A stretch of 64,000 nt of DNA from Ruminococcus sp. UBA1409 (GCA_002305045.1 DBPX01000016.1:245872-309871); one strand, 5' to 3'; positions 24,656 to 33,363 are shown, numbered from the stretch's first letter. Notes: generated by a model from the sequence alone, not told the origin. Translations and numbers: made by a program.

Positions 24656-26974
24656 ATGCTCTACGCACCAAGGCCAAAATCAGCTAAAATCAGCGAATAC
24701 TTCCTTGAAAACGGCTCGCTGATACTAAGATCCGAGGCGCAGACTCTGAGGCTCACCCCGGTCAGCGATAAAATCCTTAGAATCTCGGCTCTGCCTGACG
24801 GCGTCCCAAGCGACGATATCCCTCCCGAGATACTTCCATATTCTAATAGCTGCGAGTTCAAGCTGTCCCGGGACGGTAAGAGCATATCCTTTTCCTCCGG
24901 GGAGCTTAAGGCTGTAATCTCAGAGGAAACCGGGTCTATAGAATACTTCGGACCGTCCGGACTGTATCTTAGGGAGGCTAAAAGGGAGTCAAGGCTTTTT
25001 GACGGCTACAAGGCAAAGCGCCGCTTCGGAGGAAGCACAAAAAAGGTTATGACGGCGGACGGTGAAAAGACTGTCGTAGTCTCCGGCGAGGAGGAGATTA
25101 TCGGCGATTTCTATCACACATGGCTAAGGCTTTGCTTCTCCACCGACGAGGCTATTTACGGTCTTGGTCAGCATGAGGAGGGCTTTTCCGACCTCCGTGG
25201 GAAAACCGTTTATTCATATCACGCAAACAGGAAGATAGCGATACCTCTTTTGGTCTCGACAAAGGGCTGGGGCATACTCATGAGCACCGAAAGCCCTATC
25301 ATCTATAACGACAACGAATACGGCAGCTACATCTACTCCGAGACGGTAAAGCAGCTTGACTTTTACTTTCTGGCAGGAGGCTCCCCGGACGGCGTAATAG
25401 CTCTTTACAGACAGCTCACAGGAAAGGCGGGGCTTTTGCCCAAGTGGGCATTCGGCTATATGCAGTCAAGGGAGAGATACGAAAGCTTCTCTGAGCTTTT
25501 GGACATCGCAAGGGAGTTTATAAGCCGCAAGATCGGAGTCGACTGCCTTATTCAGGACTGGTGCTCCTGGCCGCAGGGCGAATGGGGACAAAAATCCTTC
25601 GACCCCGTCTCCTACCCAGACCCGGATAAAAATATAGATGAGCTTCACAGCCTTGGGGTTAAGCTTATTTTGTCGATATGGCCAAACCCCGCTCCCTCGA
25701 CCGGAGATTACGCCGAGCTTGACAAAAACGGCGAGCTTCTTATAACCAAGGATTTTTACAACTCCTTAGACCCATGCGCCAGAAAAACCTACTGGAATCA
25801 GCTTGAAAGGGGTCTTTACCGCTACGGCGTGGACGGCTGGTGGTGCGACAACAGCGAGCCGTTCTCTCCTGAGTGGAATCTTATGATAAGAAAGCCGGAG
25901 TGTAAGGCTTACGACGATTTCATCCTTGCCGGATGCGACAGGCTCCCTCCCGACAGGCTTCTTGCATACCCGTTCCATCACGCCCAGGCAGTCTACGAGG
26001 GTCAGCGAAATGTCACCGACCAAAAAAGGGTTGTAAATCTTACAAGATGCGCCTATTCCGGGAGTCAGCGATACTCCTGCATACTCTGGTCGGGAGACAT
26101 CTGTGCAAGCTGGGATACCCTTAAAAAGCAGGTGGCGGCGGGAACGATGTTTTCAGCCTCGGGACTTCCCTACTGGACCGTGGACATAGGCGGCTTCTTC
26201 GTCAAAAACTCTGTCAGCTGGTACTGGAAGGGAGATTACGACTCCCCGGAAAGCGACAAGGCATACTGGGAGCTATACCTAAGATGGTATCAGTGGGCGG
26301 CGTTCCTGCCGATATTCAGAGCGCACGGCACCGACCTCAAAAGAGAGCCGTGGGTATTTCAGGACAGTGGCGACACACGCTTTTACGACGCTATGCTAAA
26401 GGCAAACAGGCTGCGCTACAGCCTTATTCCGTACATCTACTCTGCCGCTGCAATGGCTTACTTCGAGGACGGCTCGATAATTAAGCCTCTTGGCTTTGAC
26501 TATCCCGACGACCCTGTCGCCCGCTCGCTTGGAGGTCAGTATATGTTCGGCAAGAGTCTTATGGTCTGCCCCGTAACTGAGCCGATGTACTCCCATGAGG
26601 CAGAGCCGGGCTGTGACAGGACGGTAAGGGTATATCTTCCCGCCGGAGGCTGGTATCACTTCTTTACCGGCGCTTACTACGAGGGAGGAGGCTGGATAGA
26701 TGTAAGCGCTCCGCTTGACAGCATTCCCGTCTTTGTAAAGGAAGGAAGCGTCCTCCCGATTGCAAAGGAGTCCTGCCGTGTTCTTCCCAAGGAGATTATA
26801 ACCTATCGGGTGTACCCCGGAAGGGACGGCTGCTTCAGTCTTTACGAGGACTCGGCAGACGGCTACGGCTACGAAAGAGGCGAATATTCGATTACTAACA
26901 TCGTGTGGGATGACAAGCTTAAGACGCTCACTGCCTCAGATTCAAGAAAATTAAGCTATATAATAGTCGGGTGA
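24656..26974 (+). CDS. GH31 family alpha-glycosidase (alpha-xylosidase type)
   Basis: GH31 enzymes are retaining alpha-glucosidases or alpha-xylosidases. The 772-residue protein has the N-terminal beta-sandwich with YGLGQHEEGFSDLRG, the barrel opening GLLPKWAFGYMQSRERY, VDCLIQDWCSW, and the nucleophile motif GVDGWWCDNSEPF (Asp at about residue 399). Further on are YSGSQRYSCILWSGDICASW and the RAHGTD segment. The QSRERY and IQDWCSW features resemble alpha-xylosidases acting on xyloglucan oligosaccharides more than maltase types, but specificity is inferred. It lacks a signal peptide and is likely intracellular. The ATG follows AAAGGAGG, in one operon with GH43; a GC-rich hairpin follows. Confidence 0.92.
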   Translation: MLYAPRPKSAKISEYFLENGSLILRSEAQTLRLTPVSDKILRISALPDGVPSDDIPPEILPYSNSCEFKLSRDGKSISFSSGELKAVISEETGSIEYFGPSGLYLREAKRESRLFDGYKAKRRFGGSTKKVMTADGEKTVVVSGEEEIIGDFYHTWLRLCFSTDEAIYGLGQHEEGFSDLRGKTVYSYHANRKIAIPLLVSTKGWGILMSTESPIIYNDNEYGSYIYSETVKQLDFYFLAGGSPDGVIALYRQLTGKAGLLPKWAFGYMQSRERYESFSELLDIAREFISRKIGVDCLIQDWCSWPQGEWGQKSFDPVSYPDPDKNIDELHSLGVKLILSIWPNPAPSTGDYAELDKNGELLITKDFYNSLDPCARKTYWNQLERGLYRYGVDGWWCDNSEPFSPEWNLMIRKPECKAYDDFILAGCDRLPPDRLLAYPFHHAQAVYEGQRNVTDQKRVVNLTRCAYSGSQRYSCILWSGDICASWDTLKKQVAAGTMFSASGLPYWTVDIGGFFVKNSVSWYWKGDYDSPESDKAYWELYLRWYQWAAFLPIFRAHGTDLKREPWVFQDSGDTRFYDAMLKANRLRYSLIPYIYSAAAMAYFEDGSIIKPLGFDYPDDPVARSLGGQYMFGKSLMVCPVTEPMYSHEAEPGCDRTVRVYLPAGGWYHFFTGAYYEGGGWIDVSAPLDSIPVFVKEGSVLPIAKESCRVLPKEIITYRVYPGRDGCFSLYEDSADGYGYERGEYSITNIVWDDKLKTLTASDSRKLSYIIVG

Positions 26975-26983
26975 CTGCAATAA

Positions 26984-27020
26984 GGGGACTGCGGCAAAAT
27001 GGCGGCGGTCCCCCTGTTTA
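26984..27020 (+). terminator. Probable terminator of the GH43-GH31 operon
   Basis: GGGGAC (26984-26989) pairs with GTCCCC (27008-27013) around an inner GC-rich pairing, followed by a short T-rich tail (CTGTTTA). The rest of the stretch to 27119 shows no gene. Confidence 0.55.
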
Positions 27021-27119
27021 CATCCTAAAAAGTCGGATTATACGGTATTTTGACGGATATTAAGACAAATTGCCGGGTGAGTTGTTGAGAACTTTTTCAC
27101 TGTTTTTTCGCAAAAAGCA

Positions 27120-27149
27120 CTCACAAATCCTAAATTTCATGCTATAATA
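27120..27149 (+). promoter_or_regulatory. Extended -10 promoter of the dehydratase-activator gene
   Basis: TATAAT (27144-27149) is preceded by TGC (27141-27143 reads GCT within ATGC), giving an extended -10-like element. A weak CTCACA at 27120-27125 could act as -35 with an 18-nt spacer. Transcription would begin about 27156, just ahead of the tandem repeats. Confidence 0.5.
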
Positions 27150-27170
27150 TAAATGTATGACTGCACATAG

Positions 27171-27234
27171 GCGAATTGTCGCCTATGCGAATTGTCGCCT
27201 ATGCGAATTATCGCATGTGCGAATTATCAGGTCT
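27171..27234 (+). repeat. Four tandem 16-bp palindromic repeats at the transcript start
   Basis: Units start at 27171, 27187, 27203 and 27219. The first two are identical (GCGAATTGTCGCCTAT), the third is GCGAATTATCGCATGT and the fourth is GCGAATTATCAGGTCT. Each complete unit can form a short hairpin with its neighbour (ATAGGCG against CGCCTAT). They lie about 15 nt after the predicted start of transcription and 200 nt ahead of the gene. The remaining leader (27235-27437) shows no gene. Confidence 0.85.
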
Positions 27235-27437
27235 GCACCTTTGAAAGTCCCGACATGCCGTAGGGTCAGGCGGGCTTGGATGATATATTTTAATCTCTTC
27301 AAGCGTCCTTGCTTTTAAGTCCTGGCCATGGGCTTTTTAAGGCGCTTGAGTGTATATACTTTATTGAAGCATTTTTTAATGCCGGAGAATATTTCCACGG
27401 AAAGGAAGCCCTTTTTCTCGGGGCAGCGGTTAAGAGT

Positions 27438-30400
27438 ATGAATTGCTACAGAGCGGGAATTGATATAGGAAGCACTACGATAAAGCTTGTTATCCTGGGA
27501 GAGGATTCCAGGATGCTGTACGGCGAGTACCGCCGGCATTTTGCGAAAATACAGCCTGCCATGCAGAAGCTTCTAAACGACGCCAAGGCTAAGCTCGGCG
27601 ATTTTGATATGAAGCTTAAAATAACCGGCTCCGGCTCTATTAACCTGGGAAAGGCCCTTAACCTGCCCTTTGTTCAGGAGGTCGCCGCCGTCGCCTCGGC
27701 AATCGAGAGGATGGCTCCCGGGACGGATGTCGCTATCGAGCTCGGCGGAGAGGACGCTAAGATTATCTATCTCACCGGCGGTCTTGAGGAGAGGATGAAC
27801 GGCGTCTGCGCAGGAGGCACCGGCTCGTTTATCGACCAGATGGCGTCACTTCTACAGACCGACGCCGCAGGTCTTAACGAGGAGGCAAGAAGCTACAAAA
27901 GGATTTATCCCATCGCCGCAAGGTGCGGCGTGTTCGCAAAGACGGACATCCAGCCGCTAATAAACGAGGGCGCCGCAAGAGCAGACCTTGCCGCCTCCAT
28001 ATTCCAAGCCGTAGTAAACCAGACGATTTCAGGTCTTGCCTGCGGAAAGCCGATTCGTGGACGGGTCGCCTTTTTGGGTGGACCGCTTCACTTCCTGTCC
28101 GAGCTAAAGGCAGCCTTTATAAGGACGCTTCGGCTCACCGGCGATGAGGCGATAGACCCGGACAGCTCCCATCTGTTCGCCGCAATGGGTGCGGCATTGG
28201 AGGCGGACGACGCTCCTGTCGTCTCCCCCGACAAGCTTATAGACAGGCTTAATCACGGCATAAGTCTATCCTTCGAGTTAAAGCGGCTGGAGCCTCTTTT
28301 CACTGACGAAAGGGAGTTCTCTGAGTTCAAAAAGCGTCACTCGATGGCAGTAGTCAGAAAGGGAGAGCTTGAGAGCTACTCCGGGCTCTGCTTTTTGGGA
28401 ATAGACGCCGGCTCGACAACTACAAAGCTTGCTCTTATCGGAGAGGACGGCGAGCTGCTTTATTCCTATTATGCAAACAACATGGGCTCTCCCGTCATGA
28501 CGGCGATAAACGCCATGAGAGATCTTGGCTCAAAGCTCCCATGCACCGCCTCGATAGCAAGGTCCTGCTCTACCGGCTACGGCGAGTCCCTGCTCAAATC
28601 CGCCTTCAATCTCGACGACGGCGAGGTCGAGACGATAGCCCACACCACAGCGGCGGCATTCTTTGACCCTGAGGTAGACTGCGTTTTGGATATCGGCGGT
28701 CAGGATATGAAATGCATCAAGCTAAAAAACGGCTCGGTGGACACCATCATGCTAAACGAGGCATGCTCCTCCGGCTGCGGCTCGTTTATCGAGAATTTCG
28801 CTCAGTCTCTTGGCTGCACCGCCTCGGAGTTTGCTGGCAAGGCTCTTTTTGCAAAGCACCCCGTAGACCTCGGGACACGCTGCACAGTTTTCATGAACTC
28901 AAATGTCAAGCAGGCTCAAAAGGAGGGCGCCTCGGTCGAGGACATCTCGGCAGGTCTAGCCTACTCGGTGATAAAAAACGCCCTGTTCAAGGTAATTAAG
29001 CTCTCGAGCGCCGAGGAGCTTGGAAAAAACATCGTCGTTCAGGGCGGCACCTTCTTCAATCAGGCGGTTTTGAGGGCGTTTGAGAAGATATCCGGCGCAG
29101 ATGTCACCTGTCCTGATATCTCGGGAATAATGGGAGCCTTTGGAGCGGCTCTCATATCAAGAAGCAGGTATAACGGCGAGAGCACCTCGATGCTCTCCAT
29201 CCCGGATATTCTAAGGCTTGAATACTCCACTACCACTGCGAGATGCAGCGGCTGTCAGAACAGGTGTACTCTCACGATAAACAGCTTCTCCGGCGGAAGA
29301 AAGCACATAACTGGCAACCGCTGCGAAAGAGGTCTTGGGCTTGCCTCGACCGGCGAGAAGGGTCCTAATCTTCCAGCCTACAAGCTAAAAAGGATTTTCG
29401 ACTATCCGCAGCCGGAGTCGGCTCCCAGGGGAGAGATAGGCATCCCACGGGTGCTTAACATCTATGAAAACTACCCGTTCTGGGCAACCTTCTTCGGTCA
29501 GCTAGGCTTTAAGGTCGTGATATCTCCCAGGTCAAGCCACAAGATATACGAGCTTGGAATGGAGAGCATACCCTCAGAGTCGGAATGCTACCCTGCAAAG
29601 CTGAGCCACGGTCATGTCCAGTGGCTGATAGACAACGGGATAAAAACGATATTCCATCCCTGCGTTTTCTACGAGCATAAGGAGAACTCCAGCGCACAGA
29701 ACAACTTTAACTGTCCGATAGTTATTTCCTATCCCGAAAACATAAAGAACAACATCGAGAGTATAATCGACGGCAGTGTTCGCTACATAAGGCCGTTCAT
29801 ATCCTTTGAGTCCGAGAAAACCGCCGCAAGCCGCCTTGTCGAGCTTTGCCGCAGAGAGTGGAGCATCCCCGAGCTTGAGGTCCGTGCGGCTGTACACTCA
29901 GCATGGGAGGAGCAGGCAAGCTGTAAAAAAGACATAAGGCGTGAGGGTGAGCTTGCCATTAGGTGGATGGAGGAGCATTCCCGTCCCGGAATAGTTCTTG
30001 CGGGCAGACCCTATCACATCGACCCTGAGATAAATCACGGAATCCCCGAGATGATTGCCTCCTACAATATGGCGGTTTTAACCGAGGACAGCCTCCCCGT
30101 GCCCGAGTCCCCGGATAATCCTCTTAGAGTGAACGACCAGTGGGTATACCACTCCAGGCTTTACATGGCGGCGGAGTTCGTAAGAGGCAGGCAGGACATG
30201 GAGCTTATTCAGCTAAACTCCTTCGGCTGCGGTCTCGACGCCGTTACAACTGACCAGATGATGGAGATTTTAGAAGGCTCCAACAAGCTCTACACCGTCC
30301 TCAAGATAGACGAGGTTTCAAATCTCGGAGCGGTAAGAATAAGGATAAGAAGCCTTCTTTCCGCCATGGAGCAAAGAAAGCGGATGGGAATACTCCCTCA

Positions 30401-31688
30401 GCCGAAATCTGCGGCGTACAAAAGGACCGTCTTTACAAAGAGGATGAAAAAGGATGGCTACACCATCCTCTGCCCGCAGATGAGCCCGATTCATTTCAGA
30501 CTCATGGAGCCTGTCTTTAAAAGGCACGGCTACAACATCGTGGTGATGGATAATGACAACCGCTCGGCGATAGATGTAGGTCTTAAATATGTCAACAACG
30601 ACGCCTGCTTCCCCTCGATAACGGTGGTCGGGCAGATTATGGACTCGGTGCTGTCGGGCAAGTACGATACCGACCGTTTAGCAATCATCATGTCGCAGAC
30701 CGGCGGCTGCTGCAGAGCCAGCAACTACATAGGCTTTATAAGGCGTGCCCTTGACAAGGCGGGACTCAGCCATATACCGGTTATTTCCCTGAACGCAAAC
30801 GGCATGGAGAAAAACGAGGGCTTTAAGATATCCTTGCAGCTTCTTTTGCAGGCGGGAAAGGCTGTCGTCATAGGCGACCTTATGATGCGCTGCCTTTTAA
30901 GAACAAGACCCTACGAGGCGGTAAAGGGAAGCGCAAACAGCCTCTATGAGAGACTTAGCCGTGAGGCTGAGGATATGCTAGGCGGAAAAGGCTCCGGCAA
31001 GAGCTACTCCGAGCTGTGTAGGGATATCGTCAGGGCGTTTGACGAGCTTAAGCTTTTAGAGGATGTTAAAAAGCCGAGGGTCGGAATAGTCGGCGAGATT
31101 CTTGTAAAGTATATGCCGCTTGCAAACAACCACCTGGTCGAGCTTCTTGAGAACGAGGGCGCAGAGGCTGTCGTTCCCGACCTGATGGACTTTTTGAACT
31201 ACTGCGTATATAACTCGGTTTACAAGTACAAATATCTTGGCAAGAGCAAAGCCTCCTCTAAGCTCTCGCTAGCCGCTATAAAGGCTATGAGGCTTCTAAG
31301 AAAGCCGGCAGTCGACGCTCTTGAGGCGTCAAATAGGTTTGAGCCTCCGCTTAACATAGAGCGAATCGCAGAGCTTGCAAAGCCGATTATCTCGCTTGGA
31401 AACCAGTACGGAGAGGGCTGGCTCCTCACCGGGGAGATGGCAGAGCTTATCCTCTGTGGCGCTCCCAACATAGTCTGCATACAGCCCTTTGCCTGCCTGC
31501 CTAATCATGTAGTGGGCAAGGGCGCGATAAAGGCTCTTAAGGCTGAGTACCCCGAGGCGAATATTGTTGCCGTGGATTACGACCCGGGTGCCTCTGAGGT
31601 TAACCAGTTTAACCGCATTAAGCTTATGCTTACAACCGCACAAAAGCGGCTCGAGGCAAAAAGCGCCCCTGTTAAGGAGACGGTCTAG
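27438..31688 (+). CDS. Giant 2-hydroxyacyl-CoA dehydratase activator/dehydratase-like protein
   Basis: This 1416-residue protein combines two HgdC-type ASKHA ATPase domains with HgdB-like (DUF2229-type) regions. In 2-hydroxyacyl-CoA dehydratases the activator uses ATP hydrolysis to drive an electron from a 4Fe-4S cluster to the dehydratase. Domain 1 (about 1-265) has GIDIGSTTIKLV, and Cys in GVCAGGTGSF and ARCGVFAKTD. Domain 2 (about 315-575) has GIDAGSTTTKLALIG, ACSSGCGSF and TRCTVFMNSN. A Cys-rich linker (CSGCQNRC...NRCERG) lies near 600-632. The C-terminal half contains ESECYPAK, FHPCVFYEH, NNDACFPS and TGGCCRASNY, suggesting more cluster ligands. ATG 27438 is chosen because the first domain starts there; its RBS is weak. 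Substrate unknown. Confidence 0.88.
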   Translation: MNCYRAGIDIGSTTIKLVILGEDSRMLYGEYRRHFAKIQPAMQKLLNDAKAKLGDFDMKLKITGSGSINLGKALNLPFVQEVAAVASAIERMAPGTDVAIELGGEDAKIIYLTGGLEERMNGVCAGGTGSFIDQMASLLQTDAAGLNEEARSYKRIYPIAARCGVFAKTDIQPLINEGAARADLAASIFQAVVNQTISGLACGKPIRGRVAFLGGPLHFLSELKAAFIRTLRLTGDEAIDPDSSHLFAAMGAALEADDAPVVSPDKLIDRLNHGISLSFELKRLEPLFTDEREFSEFKKRHSMAVVRKGELESYSGLCFLGIDAGSTTTKLALIGEDGELLYSYYANNMGSPVMTAINAMRDLGSKLPCTASIARSCSTGYGESLLKSAFNLDDGEVETIAHTTAAAFFDPEVDCVLDIGGQDMKCIKLKNGSVDTIMLNEACSSGCGSFIENFAQSLGCTASEFAGKALFAKHPVDLGTRCTVFMNSNVKQAQKEGASVEDISAGLAYSVIKNALFKVIKLSSAEELGKNIVVQGGTFFNQAVLRAFEKISGADVTCPDISGIMGAFGAALISRSRYNGESTSMLSIPDILRLEYSTTTARCSGCQNRCTLTINSFSGGRKHITGNRCERGLGLASTGEKGPNLPAYKLKRIFDYPQPESAPRGEIGIPRVLNIYENYPFWATFFGQLGFKVVISPRSSHKIYELGMESIPSESECYPAKLSHGHVQWLIDNGIKTIFHPCVFYEHKENSSAQNNFNCPIVISYPENIKNNIESIIDGSVRYIRPFISFESEKTAASRLVELCRREWSIPELEVRAAVHSAWEEQASCKKDIRREGELAIRWMEEHSRPGIVLAGRPYHIDPEINHGIPEMIASYNMAVLTEDSLPVPESPDNPLRVNDQWVYHSRLYMAAEFVRGRQDMELIQLNSFGCGLDAVTTDQMMEILEGSNKLYTVLKIDEVSNLGAVRIRIRSLLSAMEQRKRMGILPQPKSAAYKRTVFTKRMKKDGYTILCPQMSPIHFRLMEPVFKRHGYNIVVMDNDNRSAIDVGLKYVNNDACFPSITVVGQIMDSVLSGKYDTDRLAIIMSQTGGCCRASNYIGFIRRALDKAGLSHIPVISLNANGMEKNEGFKISLQLLLQAGKAVVIGDLMMRCLLRTRPYEAVKGSANSLYERLSREAEDMLGGKGSGKSYSELCRDIVRAFDELKLLEDVKKPRVGIVGEILVKYMPLANNHLVELLENEGAEAVVPDLMDFLNYCVYNSVYKYKYLGKSKASSKLSLAAIKAMRLLRKPAVDALEASNRFEPPLNIERIAELAKPIISLGNQYGEGWLLTGEMAELILCGAPNIVCIQPFACLPNHVVGKGAIKALKAEYPEANIVAVDYDPGASEVNQFNRIKLMLTTAQKRLEAKSAPVKETV

Positions 31689-32171
31689 ATGAAGCCGCAG
31701 GAGAAAAAGACCAACGCCATGCGAATACTCGACTCGCTCAAAATAGGCTACAGCGTCCACAGCCTCGGCGATAAGACCGCAGAAAACGGTCTGGAGGCGG
31801 CAAGGCTTCTTGGCTTGGAGCCGAAAACGGTTTTTAAGACGCTTGTCACCGTCGGGAAAAGCGGACAGCACTATGTCTATGTGCTGCCGGTCTATTCCGA
31901 GCTTGACCTGAGAGCGGCGGCAAGAGCCGTCGGCGAGAAGTCGGTTGAGATGGTTAAATCAAGGGAGCTTCTTCCCATCACCGGCTACATACACGGCGGC
32001 TGTTCCCCTATCGGCATGAAAAAGCAGCTAAGAACTCTTTTTGACTCCTCCGTAGAGCTTCTTGACGAGGTCACTTTCAGCGCAGGGCGGGTCGGCCGTA
32101 TGATAAGGCTATCCGTCTGTGATATAAAAAAGGTCCTGCCATACGAGACGGCGGAGCTTACAGTAAAGTAG
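31689..32171 (+). CDS. ybaK: YbaK-type Cys-tRNA(Pro) deacylase
   Basis: YbaK/EbsC proteins hydrolyse Cys-tRNA(Pro) mischarged by prolyl-tRNA synthetase, in the cytoplasm. The 160-residue protein shows the conserved TVFKTLV segment with the catalytic-region Lys, the YVLPVYSELDLRAAARAVG block and the GGCSPIGMKK loop. The length is typical. It begins immediately after the stop of the giant dehydratase-activator gene, so the two are co-transcribed; the functional reason is not evident. A strong terminator follows. Confidence 0.93.
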   Translation: MKPQEKKTNAMRILDSLKIGYSVHSLGDKTAENGLEAARLLGLEPKTVFKTLVTVGKSGQHYVYVLPVYSELDLRAAARAVGEKSVEMVKSRELLPITGYIHGGCSPIGMKKQLRTLFDSSVELLDEVTFSAGRVGRMIRLSVCDIKKVLPYETAELTVK

Positions 32172-32184
32172 CATAAAAGCATAA

Positions 32185-32216
32185 AATCCCCTAGCCAAAA
32201 CGGCTAAGGGATTTTT
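32185..32216. terminator. Strong, probably bidirectional terminator
   Basis: AATCCCCTAGCC (32185-32196) pairs with GGCTAAGGGATT (32202-32213), with T-runs beyond the stem on the plus strand and a T-rich stretch on the minus strand. It separates convergent ybaK and the cupin gene. Confidence 0.9.
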
Positions 32217-32239
32217 ACAGTTATTAAGCGCCTGAGGAA

Positions 32240-32593
32240 TCAGTAGGCTATAGCGTCCTCTGCGGTATAGGCGGACAGGGAGCCGCTTTTTACCTGGATG
32301 CAGATATAGCTTATCCCCTCCTCCTTGGAGGCGTAAAGCTGCCTCCTTGAAGCCGGCGGAATCATCAGCCAGTCGCCCTTTGACAGCTCGACTGCTTCAT
32401 CCTCGATGACTGCGCTTCCCTTTCCCGAGAGGATGTAATAAATCTCCTCGTTTTCCTTGTGGGCGTGGACAAAGGGGACGCATCCCCCGGCAGGCAGGTT
32501 GTTAATGCTTATTTCCGCACCAGTTAGGGACAGCCTGTCGTGAAGCTCTGTCCTAGCCTCAGTAGAAGGGGTATACTTTGTGTAGCTTGACAT
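32240..32593 (-). CDS. Small cupin-domain protein
   Basis: The 117-residue single-domain cupin has motif 1 as VHAHKENEEIYYILSGKG, with the H-x-H-x3-E-type metal ligands, and GDWLMIPPASRRQL as motif 2. The His usually found in motif 2 is replaced by Arg/Gln, so metal binding may use three ligands or be weakened. It is cytoplasmic, with no signal peptide. It is expressed from a perfect consensus promoter overlapped by two inverted repeats, immediately downstream of an Rrf2-family regulator gene, so it is probably that regulator's target. The substrate or binding partner is unknown. Confidence 0.9.
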   Translation of the reverse strand: MSSYTKYTPSTEARTELHDRLSLTGAEISINNLPAGGCVPFVHAHKENEEIYYILSGKGSAVIEDEAVELSKGDWLMIPPASRRQLYASKEEGISYICIQVKSGSLSAYTAEDAIAY

Positions 32594-32621
32594 ATAAAAT
32601 CCTCCTTAAAATGGTCAGTGT

Positions 32622-32644
32622 GTTGTAATGACTAATGTTACAAC
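32622..32644. promoter_or_regulatory. Operator 1, inverted repeat downstream of the cupin -10
   Basis: A perfect inverted repeat with arms GTTGTAA (32622-32628) and TTACAAC (32638-32644) separated by 9 bp. It lies between the cupin -10 and its start codon, where a bound repressor would block transcription. Confidence 0.8.
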
Positions 32645-32647
32645 CTG

Positions 32648-32676
32648 ATTATAGCACAGGGAAGTTGTAATGTCAA
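32648..32676 (-). promoter_or_regulatory. Perfect-consensus sigma-A promoter of the cupin gene
   Basis: The minus strand reads TTGACA (32676-32671), a 17-nt spacer and TATAAT (32653-32648). Both boxes match consensus at 6 of 6, implying high basal strength held in check by the flanking inverted repeats. Confidence 0.9.
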
Positions 32677-32686
32677 TGGTTACATC
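32664..32686. promoter_or_regulatory. Operator 2, inverted repeat over the cupin -35
   Basis: Arms GTTGTAA (32664-32670) and TTACATC (32680-32686, one mismatch) are separated by 9 bp and cover the -35 hexamer. The centre lies 42 bp from that of operator 1, about four helical turns, so two dimers would face the same side. It overlaps the last two bases of the rrf2 gene. Confidence 0.8.
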
Positions 32687-33107
32687 AAATTTTTATTTTA
32701 TTTTTTATCATCTCAAGAGTCACAGCCCGAAGCTCGCTCTCCATGACCCTCTGAATCCTCTCAAGCTCCCCTCCCAGCGCAGAGTGTATGCTCCTGCCCA
32801 CGGGACAGCTTTTATTTGGGTTCTCATGAAAATGAAAAAGACCATCGTCCCCGACGCACCGAGAGGCTAGGTATATGTCGAAAAGGGTTATCTCATCGGC
32901 GGATCTTGCGAGCGTGGCTCCCCCTGTTCCCCTCGCTATCAGGACAAGACCGGCAGCCTTTAGCTCTCCTAAGAGCCTTCGCACGACTACCGGGTTGATA
33001 TTTATGCTCCTGGCAAGAAAATCGCTTGTGACCTTTTTTGTATCGCTGAATAGGTCTATGCAAAGAAGAATATGCACGGAAAGCGTAAATCTGCTTGATA
33101 TCTGCAT
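32685..33107 (-). CDS. Rrf2-family transcriptional regulator (YwnA-like)
   Basis: Rrf2 proteins are dimeric winged-helix repressors, many of which sense redox stress, nitric oxide or iron-sulfur status. The 140-residue protein starts MQISSRFTLSVHILLCI and has the helix-turn-helix segment SDFLARSININPVVVRRLLGELKAAGLV followed by a wing (RGTGGATLAR), split here by the 20-residue quoting limit only in description. The C-terminal motif NPNKSCPVG is typical of the YwnA subgroup; the three-Cys cluster of IscR is absent, so thiol sensing is more likely than a 4Fe-4S or 2Fe-2S cluster. ATG 33107 is chosen, 8 nt after AGGAG. It presumably binds the two inverted repeats ahead of the downstream cupin gene. 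Confidence 0.92.
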   Translation of the reverse strand: MQISSRFTLSVHILLCIDLFSDTKKVTSDFLARSININPVVVRRLLGELKAAGLVLIARGTGGATLARSADEITLFDIYLASRCVGDDGLFHFHENPNKSCPVGRSIHSALGGELERIQRVMESELRAVTLEMIKNKIKI

Positions 33108-33152
33108 TGACACCACTCCTACGGCTTAAGCTGGAATCTGAGTTTTTTATTT

Positions 33153-33181
33153 ATTGTAGCATAAAAGCGCTTAAAAGGCAA
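33153..33181 (-). promoter_or_regulatory. Promoter of the rrf2 gene
   Basis: The minus strand has TTGCCT (33181-33176), a 17-nt spacer and TACAAT (33158-33153), about 45 nt before the start. No copy of the cupin operator is seen here, so autoregulation is not apparent. Confidence 0.6.
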
Positions 33182-33227
33182 CTGTCGGGAGTTAGTGCCA
33201 ATATCCCGAGCTTTTTTCGGCATTGTA

Positions 33228-33256
33228 TAGACAAACGCCCCGATTTATGCTACAAT
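33228..33256 (+). promoter_or_regulatory. Promoter of the capA-like gene
   Basis: TAGACA (33228-33233), a 17-nt spacer and TACAAT (33251-33256) precede an approximately 100-nt leader to the ATG at 33364, with no other gene between. Confidence 0.65.
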
Positions 33257-33363
33257 GACAAAAGGGCGGTCGAACGGCTAAATAGGTCATGACGCCGTGT
33301 TGCCGGACCGCCTGCCCTGATTATATTGCATCTATCATGCTTTGCTAAATTTAAGAGGCTGAA

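Noticed and set aside
27171..27234. CRISPR array
   Set aside because: The units are 16 bp and directly adjacent with no spacers, and no cas genes are nearby.
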